Assembly: GCF_016802725.1 (NCBI RefSeq)
Contig: NC_052664.1
Span: 27,793,275 to 27,857,274, forward strand
Source of the DNA: Solenopsis invicta
Lineage: Eukaryota; Arthropoda; Insecta; Hymenoptera; Formicidae
Length of the DNA stretch: 64,000 nucleotides
Reading direction: 5' to 3'
Part shown: piece after piece, positions 14,101 to 26,100 of the stretch
Layout of the letters: every line of letters starts with the position of its first letter
Numbering within the stretch: the first letter of the stretch is position 1
The notes under the pieces: generated by a model
Database searches by the model: none
The model's input: only the letters and a program-made list of their open reading frames with translations
Told to the model about the DNA's origin: nothing
Position numbers and translations under genes: made by a program

Positions 14101-17100
14101 CGATAGCATTTCTTATCTTCAAGTGTTTTATATAAGAAAACATGCTCGTGATAATCGACTTCTTGAGACTCTCACGAATCTTTCTAATTATTTTTATTAA
14201 TAATCGCTGAATTGAAATACCTATTTTATTAATCGGCATGGCGTATGAATTAATATGCGCGTGGCTTTTCCCTCTATACTACCTGATTTATACGCGTCAA
14301 TCTAGGAGTACAATTAATTACCAACACATTAATCACGCGCACTATTGTCGATCAGTGTTGATAACAGGCTCGTATGGAAAATCAATGCGCGCCATAATGA
14401 TCGAATAGCGCTGTTAATTCTCCGGTTTTCTAAAAAATGTACGACGATTGCCAATATTAGAATTCGAGAAACATATGATATCAATTAGAGAATTGTATAA
14501 TGCATTACAATGCTTTTAGACCGTTCTGAAATGAGAATCACGTAATGAGAAATTAACGTATTGCAGATCAGTCAAAATGAGCGAATTATACAAGAATTTT
14601 TCATTTTTTAATCAGATAAATAATCTTTTGTGTTTGTAATTTACAATTTATTTTTAATTTTGTAATAATTTTTAAATTTTTATGAAAAACTAAATTACTA
14701 TCTATCTAGATATATATATATAGATATCTAGATATATATATATCTAGATATATATATAGATTTCTCCAAAAATAAATTCTAAATATGTTTACTATTAAAC
14801 GTGTTTTCTTTATTAAATAATTTTTTAATTATTAAGCAAAAATAAAAATAATTAAAAATGAAATTATAACAAGAAAAGGTCAATTATAGCGAGCAGAAAA
14901 CCGATGTTATTTCTATGTAATTGATTTGTTTAAATACAGTCGGACGTTTTGGTTTAACTAAATTCTTCTCAGCCAAATTATTCAACAATTCTCAATTCTT
15001 TTTTACATTATTTAAGATAGTTAAAACTTTAGAAAATTCTCAAATTTTCTTTTAAATTCACTTTGACATTATTTAAGATAGTTAATTAAATATCAAACGT
15101 AATAAACCGTAATAAACATAATGATGTGGCTTATTACGTTTGATATTTAATTAACTATCTTAAATAATGTCAAAGTAAATTTAAAAGTAAATTTGAGAAT
15201 TGTTTAATTAAAGTTTTAACTATTTTAAATAATGTAAAAGAAAATTTGAGAATTGTTTAATAATTTGTCTAAGGAGGGTTAGGTTAAACCGAAACGTCTG
15301 ACTGTAATTAAACAAATCAATTACATACAAATAACATCAGTTGTCTGCTCGTTATAATTGACCTTTTCTTGTTATGATTTGCTTTTGCTACGTCAAGATA
15401 GATATAGAATTTGTTTAATTTAATTAAAAATGATTTATAAATTATGATAACGTAATACAATCTTTCTTCCACATTCCATCCATTCTACACAGATGATTTT
15501 AAACTCCATGATTTTTAATGCAACCTGTACTTAAAAATATTCTACATCGTTGAGTTTGAGCTACTAAAGAGATCCACATGAAGATACGATAGCTTCTTAG
15601 CGCCACGCAATTTTAGACAACGTAAAAATCTGATCTTGCAAGGGGGGAGGGAATGTACAATCGAGACGGAGATTACGTAAAGTTTCTCGAAAACCGCTTT
15701 CCACCGACCGGAAATGAGGACGACGGGGAGGAGGAACTACGGGGTGTGAACACGACGACGACGACGTCGCTGTACGCGCGCACACACGCATGGCAGGTAA
15801 AAGTGCTCCTCGCACAGGTTCGCCATCGGTGAACTCAAAGGCAAATTTGCGGAATTTAGTCTTGGTGATCATTACGGATAGGAGACACACACTCTCTCTC
15901 TCTCTCTCTCTCTGCCCCTCTCTTACTTTTTGCAAGGTATACATAGTTATTTAGATAAACGAAAATCTCCATTCAACCGCGCCATCATAAGTGATAATCG
16001 ACTCAAGGTATAATATAGCTACAGCGCATATCCCTGACCCCCTTTTTCTAAATCTAAACGAAAGATCTGCATTATATGTGTTAGCAGATATATTTTGATG
16101 TACTTTTTAAAAAACGATATCCCTTATCTAAATTTCCAAGTATTATTTCCCTTACGTTCACCGCTAAGCGGTTTTTAATGCATTTTGCGAAGGTTGAAGT
16201 GGACCGCGTCTGTTTTCATACTTCACATTTAATTAAATCTACAAATCTACACCTGCTTTCAGGCGACCAAAGAACATTTCCATTTTCAAAGAATATATAA
16301 AGTTTTATAGCTGTCTCCGTTAAATTTTGTTTAACTACACTCGATTCTGCGTAAACCCGGGAAGAAATGTTCAGCTATATATTACATATATTAATACATG
16401 TGTATATTTGATACGTCCAGTTACGCACACATTAATAATATTACTAATAGCAAAATACTTATGTATATTTGATACATCCAGTTATACATATATTAATAAT
16501 ATTACTAATAGTAATATATTAATGCCGTCGGAAATTCAGAAATTACAAAGCAAACGTATGAAATTTATTCTTGTTTTTCTTACTCTTCACGCGCCGATGC
16601 TTCCGACTATGGATCGCAGCAGCGTAACGCAGCGCTTCTGGAAATTTACGTTCGTTTAAAGTGTGAGGACCTCGCGAGATCTAATTGTTCGGGATGAAGC
16701 ACTCGGCAAGTACTTCACTCCGACATAAGTTCCATAGACATTCACCTCTTCTTGGCTCGCGTGCGCCGCCTGCCTGAGGTTTCCACCCGAGTCTCGCCGT
16801 CTCGCGCCACTGCCTCGGCGTACGACTACTCCTGCCGGTGTTGCCTAACCCCGCTCTCTTCTACCGCAAGAAGAGTCCGGCACTTTAAGGCAATTTTGCA
16901 TGATTCACTTTCGACGATCGCGTCAAACGAAGCGCCGAAAACGAGGGAAAACCAAATCTGAATTTAAGATTATACGACTCCGCGCGCGATAACGCGGCTG
17001 CACCCGTCGTTCCAGGTATAATATAGTTGACCCAGATATGAGAACAAAAGGCTTCGAAAGATAAAGGATCTTACGAGGATCATGGAGACTTAAATCTTTA

Positions 17101-20100
17101 TAGGTTTCTGGTATAATTGAATTCGCTTTTCACTTAAACACGTCCGTTGATAACGCATTTAATCCCTTTGTGTGCTGAAATCGTTTCGCCATTCGTATCA
17201 TATAATAATGACATTATCTCGCTTATGAACAATTTGAATATCCAAAATAGTTCTGTATAATTATACGCATTAAAGCTCAAGTATCCAGAAATTATCCCGC
17301 GTCCCGGGGATATTTGGGTGCAGGTTTCCACCGGAGATCTGCCGCGGTGTGCATCGCGCATTATACTTCAAACGGTATAATTCGGGGGACGTTATTCACG
17401 CGGAATTAAGATATTATATGTAACAAGGATTTCACCGGCTTGTGTGTCGGCCATCGCTGGTGCATGTCCGGTCTAAGCCACGGCGCATTATCGCTCGGTC
17501 CCGCTTCGCACACCGCCGCGCCGCGGCAGACAATTTCTGTTCTGTTACATCAGAGTGGTCAGCCAACCCATCCTCGGTCTTCCCTCGCCACAAGACGGTA
17601 TCCTCAAGAGAAATAAGTTTGCCTTTCGACCGACCTCTTTAGTCTTCGGAAGAGCCGCCGCGAGTGTGCATCTCCGGCCGCGAAAAGCCGCGGAGATCGC
17701 TTCCGAGTAGCCGCCCCGCGCCGCGTCGCCGGAAATCCCGTGGTCCGAGAAATACGGCGAAACTTTTCGAACGAGGATCGGGACGATCGCGATTGCCTGG
17801 ATCCTTAAAGATTGCCGTGGGATTAAAATTCAAAATTGGATCGTCGAATCATAAAAGTCTAATGGTCTTGCCACGCAATATATTTTACGTGTTCGGTGGT
17901 GAAAGTTGCGTGCGCGGTGTATGATTCGCAATTCACAAAAAAATTCACCTCGTAAAGTGAGAATGTCGCTCGCAACGAGGACGTAATATCCTTTGCGATG
18001 AGTCAAGATATTCCAGGACTCCGCAGCATTCGAAAGGAATGCAATATTGGAAAAAGTCGTCGATATACAAGAAATTTTTAACATCTGTACAATATATAGC
18101 GTTGTATTTTATTTATATAACACGCGTCTTTATTCAATTCAAATAACTCTACAACATGTCACAGCAATTAATATAATTAAATAAATTATGCCAGATACTA
18201 GATAAGACAGTAGCGAAGAGTTTAAATATTTAATTGTTTGTCCGCACAATATATAATGCATAATTAAAATGGCAATGAAAGAAAAGAATTCGCAAAAAAT
18301 AGCTACGTATGAAACGAGTGTGCTTTAAACAATATTGCTTGATGATAGCAATCGTATCTGCCAAGCGTACCAAAGAAAGTACTTCATGTACTTGAACACT
18401 GCCTCGCTCTTGAACGAACGTGTGCGCAGCAACATCAAAAATCAACAAGTGCCAAGCCAGGTGAGAAACTAGTGCGCGTTGTATTGTAAAATAATGTGGC
18501 AATAGCTTCGTGAAGCGAACGTTGTTAACGTTCAAATAATGCAAGAAAAAACCATTTTGAATGAGGTATCTAAAAATGTAACTAAATACAGACTTAAAAA
18601 TAATTCATGGGCATTAAAATAATTATGAAAGACGTTCAAACGTGGTGAGCAATGCTGTAAAAGTTTTGACATTTCAGCAACCAATTTGAGCGTCCTATAT
18701 AACAAATTTAACGGTCATAATTAATTTAATGGTAATGAAATTATTTTTAGACCAGTATCCAGTTAAACTGTTAAATATTCTCAGGTAGCAAAACTGTTCT
18801 TCGTATTCATTTGCAATTATTATTTAATAACGTAATAATTCTTTAATCTTCTATTTTTTTAATAATCTGTAATTACCTTTTATCACGAACAATTGTTTCT
18901 GAGATTATTTATTAATATTTATTTATTACTTAATTATAGAAAAATATAAAATACTTTGTAATTGTGAATATTTATAGATATTTGTGTAAGCTTTTTTCTA
19001 AATGTTTAACAGTTTGTTTCCTTTTTTGTATTACTAAGGATATAATGTTTTAAATACTTCTCTGAAACTATTTTAATTTGCGAGATAGAATTTTTAAATT
19101 TTTAATTGTTCGTATTACAAAGGTTAAAGAATCAATTATAAGATGTTCTAATAATTATAAATAATGTTTATTTAAAAAATATCAAAACAGAAAAAGATGT
19201 AAAAACAAAAAAAATTGTGGAGCACGTTATACAAAATTGGTTTAAACGATAGAATAAAAAGATCAAAATTGTTAGATTAAATACGTTTATTGATAAGAAC
19301 CATCACTGCTTTGATGGTAAAAATCGAAAGTCTGTCCGATGACACAGATGCTTACTGCAACGAAGGTTTTCACTATAATTCGAAACTTTCTACTCAAGTG
19401 CACATCCTGTGGGCGGCTCGCTCGTTTAGGTTCACCGACTCGCGTGTCCGAAGCTTCGGGATACAATTCACAGTAGCTAAAAACTGCACTGTTACTACAT
19501 CGCAAAAACTCTAATTTAATATGAATGAAGTTTTTCAGATAGATTCTTCTTTTAATAAAGAAACGGCTAAAAATTTAAAATAATTTACTACTATTCTGCA
19601 AAGATAAACGAGGAAAACGAAACGAATCTACTTTTAATGAAACAAATAAATAAACAAACTTATTTAAATATAAAAAGAATGTAAATAAAAAGTATCTTTA
19701 TTATCTACACACATTAATTAAAGTCAAGTTGAACTCTTAGATTCTTAAATTATAATTAAAAATGATACTAATATCAATATTTTCTAAATAATGTTTTTGA
19801 AGCAGCTTGTTAATTTATTTAAAGTATAATCTTTGTTTATTAAACATAATTACGTAACATCAACGTTGCAGTTTGAAAGAGTTGATCCTTGACCGTAATG
19901 GCATCAAGGATCTACCGGACGAAGTGACACGGCTGAGAAACCTGAGGAATATTTCCCTCGTCGGAAATTTACTCAACACCGTACCATCCTTTTTCAATAT
20001 GCGAGCTCTCGCTCTGACAGTAAGTTAGAATATATTTTCTTATATAATATAATAAATACTTGATAATCAATGGTAGTATTGAAAACACTTAAAATGATTT

Positions 20101-23100
20101 ATTACACTAAAAAAAAAATTAATTAAATTAATCTGAAATATATGTATGTGTGTATGTTTATACGTATACAAACAACCTGACAGGTGAAAAACAAATGATT
20201 CATAATTTTCATTAAATTAATCAGATAAACTGTTTTTTTCTTTCTCGTTGAGATAATTACACAAATTTGATTGCATGTATTCTGATTTCGATTATATATT
20301 ACACTGAAAAAAAATCTAATAGCATAAATTAGAAATCTGATAAATTCAAGTTTACTGTATGTCTGTTTCTAGTGGAATAAAAAATTCTTATAGGAATTAT
20401 CAGATTTTTTAACTAATTTTTGAATAGAATTAAAAATTGTACGTCAAGACACATCTCTTGTTTGATTTCGTCTCTGAACCAAATTTTAGGAATTCGTAAA
20501 AGAAATCATTTTATTAGAATATCTGTGAGAAATCTCATAATGCTACATCTTTTATTTTACTGTATACCGTTTTTCTTTTTACGTGAAATAGAACGCCGTC
20601 CATCTGATACGCGGCGGTGCCGCGTACTGCTATAGTATTCAGAATTCTTACAAATTCAACCAGAAAGTGTTAACTAAATCCTTATAGTTATCATATCTAA
20701 ATATTCTGGATTACAAATCAAAATATTTGATTGTAATAACCAAAAATTCTGTTTATTTTTACCAAAATTTAACAAAATATATCTTGTTGATTCAACCATG
20801 ATTGTTTTTTTTCCGTTCATAAAAATTGTACAAGATAAAATGTAAATTGATAAATTGTGACAAAAACATGATTTTCTTTAAACAGCTGTTTAATACAGAA
20901 AACGTTTAAAAATTTAGAGAAAACACACGTGTTCACGCGCACACTTATATATTATACATACATAGTAGAATTTATTGAGTACATAAAAAAATTACAAGTA
21001 AATCAACAATGTTTCAAATAGATTATGGGAAGAACAATGAAGTGTGGAAACTTTGTAAAAGATATCAAATACGTGAATCCTGAGCGGCTTTTATTGATCC
21101 GCTATATCCGACCTTGAACTTAACTATTCACACGTGTCTAACGCTTATCGTTTTACGTTATCATTTTACTACTGAATATACATATTATTGATTATACATG
21201 CTAGATAAAAATATGTTTTGTTTGTGCATGTGGATGTTGCTTTTATATTAATAATATCTAAGGAATTAGTTTGTTAATATTTTTTAACTTCTTCGAACAT
21301 ACATATACGCGTGATATTATTAATAACCAAATCAATTTTTTTAATATAAAGAACTTGTAAAGAATCTAAACTTTTTTATATAAAAAATGATGATGTCATT
21401 AAATAAAGAAATATTCTTAAAAAATTCACTGTGTAATTAGTTTCTTTCAAATTTTATAAAATTTTATCAAATGAGGAAATTACTCTTCTTTAATCAAAAC
21501 ATTATTTGTATTAGCAGATTTATACACACATATGTATATTTGAGAACAATAAAACGTTAAAACAATTATATTACTATTTCTGAAAACAATTATGAAAAAA
21601 TGTCTATTAAGTTGAAATGTTTTCTGAAAATAAAATTTAATATTCTAATGTATATAGAGGTTTTCATACACCTATAAAGAGTTTTTAACTTTGATTTCAT
21701 TTTAATACACGGATAAATTCTTTTGTTTAAAAAAAACCACATAGCAGTTTTAAGTATAACTTAATTATAACTTCATTTGTTATATAAAATCTAGATTCTT
21801 TGAATTTTATAAATTATGGTTCCCCAAAATGTTTGTAAAATTTTTGAAGATATTTTATTTATTTATATGATAATCCGCAGGATGTTCTGTCAAAGACAGA
21901 TCATGGAAAATCTTACAAGGATGAAAAAATCATTCATAGCAATTTGCACAAGATAAATTTACGGAACAATCAGTTGAAAGGAAATATAATTTTGGGAAAT
22001 TACGGCGTAAGTTTATATCTGCAACGAAATTTTTATTTTACTCAATTTTCGTATATTTGTTTATTTACTAATTTACATAATAATATATAATAAAAAATGT
22101 CTTTCTGAAAAAAAAAAAAGATTAATAAATAATTAATATCAAAGTAATTTGATACTCAATATATTTCTTTCTTTTCACGAACTAAGAATTTGACGCATCT
22201 GGACTTGAGCGAAAATAGCATTGAAAAATTGGACATCAGTGCTCTGCAAGAATTGAGAAGTGTACGTTGTGGGCGAAATTATTTAACGGAATTAACTCTT
22301 TGCGGCCGAAATCTTGTATCGCTTATTGCAGGAAACAATAGTGAGTATAAACTTTAACATGCATTATGTAATAATATGTATGCACTTTTTATTAATTATT
22401 CAATATATCCAGAGAGAATTAAAAAACAAAATTAGAGGAATTAAATAAAATTAAAAATGATTTTTTTACAGGAATAAAAAAACTAACTGTCGAACCTGTG
22501 CCAACTAATCTGGAGCATCTAGATGTTTCGTAGTGAGTGAATGCAATATAGATTAATACATCAATATCAGTAGTAAATTCAAAAATTATGTAATACTAAC
22601 TATTAACTATTCTTAAAAGTTATTAATAACTCTATTTATATATGTAATGTATTTATGTTTTTTTTTTTAGTTTTTATTCGAGCTCTTTAATTTTAAGATT
22701 ATTTAGGATGATTATTTAAAAATAATATACATTATAATGCGCTGTTTAATAATATTTAAACATATTTTAACAAATTGTTTAATATATTTCTAATAATATA
22801 TTAGAAGATTGAGAGAATGTGTACGTTTTATTTTATTTATTTTTGTTTTACATGAAACGTTTTCTTTCTCTTGTCTCTCAGCAACAATTTAGATACGTTA
22901 CCAGAATGGACGACTGAAGTGCCAGCATTGCGAGTCCTTTTCGCTTCACACAACGCTCTCACGGCTCTCCCGGACAGGTTATTGTCGCAACCTTCAAGAC
23001 TAGAAGTTCTTCATCTTCCTCACAATCGACTACAAGCACTACCACCACCCAGGAGACCACTGAATATCGTCCATTTAACTCTTCAGGGCAATATGTTGAC

Positions 23101-26100
23101 CACGTTGCCAACTAGTTTTTTCGCGAACACAGAGAAGTGAGATACATCAATTATACTGCATATAATAATCCAAATTTTGTTAATAAATAAATTTATTTTT
23201 GTTTTAAAATTGTGGCAATAAGAACAAGTAATAAGGATAGTAACATTTTACTTTTTTTATTTACACAATAGTTAAATCAAATCTAAATGTGTTCTTATAT
23301 ATATATATTTAAATGTCGAAAATGAAGTTGCCGCGTTCCGTTCATCGTAAATATTTTGAATGCAATGGAATTTAGACTTTGAATTCTTTTTCAGGATGAA
23401 AGTTTTGAATCTCTCCAACAATCGGCTCTCCGAACTTCCGTATCGCGAAGAGGCCGGAAAAATTCACCAGGGATCGCACACCTTGGAGAAATTATATGTC
23501 ACTGCAAATTGTCTGACTGATACCGCTCTGGATGCTCTCGCGAAGTTCACATCTTTGAGAATTCTTCATATCGCTTACAACACCCTGGACACGCTTCCGG
23601 AAAGGTGAGGCTGTATATTCTCATTCTTTATAAAGAATAAATGGAAGGACAATGATAATTCTATATCGGCTATCAGATACTAAATAATGAACGCAATATA
23701 TACAATATATATAGATTATTCGAGAGAAGAAAAACCATTTTATATATATAATTATATTTATACCATTAAGATATTTATATTTGATTACATATAAACTTTT
23801 TTTTATCTAAATATGTAAAGATAAGATTTGAAATAATTTTATAAAATGCTTGCCATTAAAATTGATGCAAAATTCTCCAGTTGCATAGCTGCGTGGGGCG
23901 ACCTAGAAGAACTAGTGTTGTCCGGAAACCGATTGCAGTACCTTCCAGACAACGTGGCAAATCTGCGACACTTGCGCGTGCTGCGCGTACATTCTAATCG
24001 ACTATTAACATGTCCCACCTTCAGTAGAACAGCATCCTTGAAGGTAAGATTCTAGAAACGCGTATGAGTGTCATTCATGGGATTCACGAGATATGTAATG
24101 AGAGTTTGAATTGCAATTCAAATTCTCATTACATTCTCCGTTTACTTAAGAAAAAAAAAACGTTATTTATTAAATCTCAAGGATGTTAGTAGTTAATTCT
24201 CAGTATTTATATAGAGTCGATTTAAGAAGCGAAAGAATTTTAATAATCGGTTCTTTACTATGATAAATGTAGATATAAAATATAAGACAAGAATATATAA
24301 ATATGTTTTATGAATGCGTAAAAGTAAAAAGGCTAATTAAAATACGTAAAAGTATATGAAAGTTTTAAATATTTTTCTCCTATATTTCTATTTTTCTCAT
24401 TTCATTTTACTACTTAAACCACGAAAAATTATTATTATTTATAATTGAATTTATTATCAACATTTTTAATTTTTTGTAAAATATATGTTTTCCACAAAAT
24501 AATTCTGATTCCATAAAATAATTCTAAAGCAGCGTATAAATATATTTCATGAAACTACAATATTTGGAGTGTGTTTTATACATAAATAAATAAATTGTAT
24601 AAATAACTTGTGTCAACGGAGAAAAAAAATATAAAAATGCAAAGGGCACAAAAATATCAATAATACATTCAACGCAACGTTATGGAACGCAACGAAATAA
24701 AAATAGTTATCTCGTCCAGGTGTTGGATCTGGCGCACAATCAGTTGGACAGGGTAAATCTGGCAACACTAGTACCACCTCAACTGCAATTTCTCGATATA
24801 TCCTGCAACTCCCGACTGCACGTGGACCCGCGACAGTTTCAGGACTACAGATCCCAAAGACCGATATCTTTGGTCGATGTGTCTGGACAGAACAGACCCA
24901 GTCTGCCTTCTCATCCACATCAACAAGAAATCGTCGCAGCGGAGAAGAGCACCGAACAACCATGGCGATTGGGTTTTTCGGAAACGGCGGGTTCGCGTGA
25001 AAAGTAAGAACATTATTTATATGCATCTGTTTCTTCAAAATAGATAAATAAACAATTGTAAAGAGATAGATAAAAAGACATTTTTTTTTTCTTTATTAAA
25101 AGAAGTTTATTTTTATGACAAAAATTACAACATCCATCTTCTAAGCAGAAAAAATTTTTATAGAAATATCAAAAAATGTGTTTTAATAAATTTGAAAACC
25201 TTGTGTTTTCTTATAGACTATACATTTCCCAAGTGCGAATGCCATCCTTTTGCAATGTCGAGGGTCTATTCGGCGTATTCGACGGTGGTTCCAACCAAGA
25301 AGCACCTAGCGCCCTTCAAGAAATGATTCCTCGTCTCTTACTGGAGGAACGAACGATCCGGGAGACATCGAAGGAATATCTTAAGTATACCCTGTTGTCG
25401 GCACACAGGGAGCTCAAGGAGAAGGGCCAAAAGTACGGCGTCGACGCAACTCTGGTTCATATAGTGAAACTACCGTTGCAGCAAGGATATCCAAAATCCT
25501 CAACCAAATATTCTCTGAAAATTGCTTCCACCGGGGATGCCAAAGCTGTCCTTTGTAGAGCCGCAGGTCCCTTGACCTTCGCTAAGTCTAAAAAAGCTCA
25601 AACAGTTAAAAACCAACTTGGTAATGCTGCCATGTTCCCCTTGGTGGTGCCCGATCCGATATACGAGGAAGTGACATTGGAAGACGACGATGAGTTTGTC
25701 ATAGTCGCTAATCGAAGATTATGGGAGGTCCTGAGCGTTCAGGAAGCCGTGAGGGAGGCCAGAGCAGAGGCCAGTCCTGTTCTGGCCGCCAAAAGACTTC
25801 AAGATCTGGCGCAGTCTTACGGCGCGGAAGACAATCTGAGCATCATCGTCGTCCGGTTGGCGGGACCGAGCCCGGGCGACATGGATCAGCTCATGCGTGA
25901 ACTCAGGCATGCCGTTGGTAAAAACCGAAGCCAAAACGATAGCGTATGTCCTTGTCCTTGTTGCGTGCCGCCAGCGACGCATAAACCACCGGCAGCCTGC
26001 TGTTGTCACGCGAGCGAAGGCTATTATCTTAATGGCGTGCTGAAAAACATTGTAGGCAGGTAAGGGTAATAAAATGCTGTTATAAAATGTGATGGAAAAG

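Larger units (their letters stand above)
12345..19871 (+). other. PHLPP intron 3 (7.5 kb), repeat-rich
   Basis: This intron is delimited by donor gtacgt (12345) and acceptor GTTGCAG (ending 19871) within the LRR coding region. It holds a dispersed repeat, the pogo-like MITE, the long palindrome, a tandem duplication and three GC-richer islands (15600-16000, 16640-17030, 17280-18000). Two of the islands contain the same string AGGTATAATATAG (near 16007 and 17014). No conserved protein domain was found inside. Confidence 0.6.
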
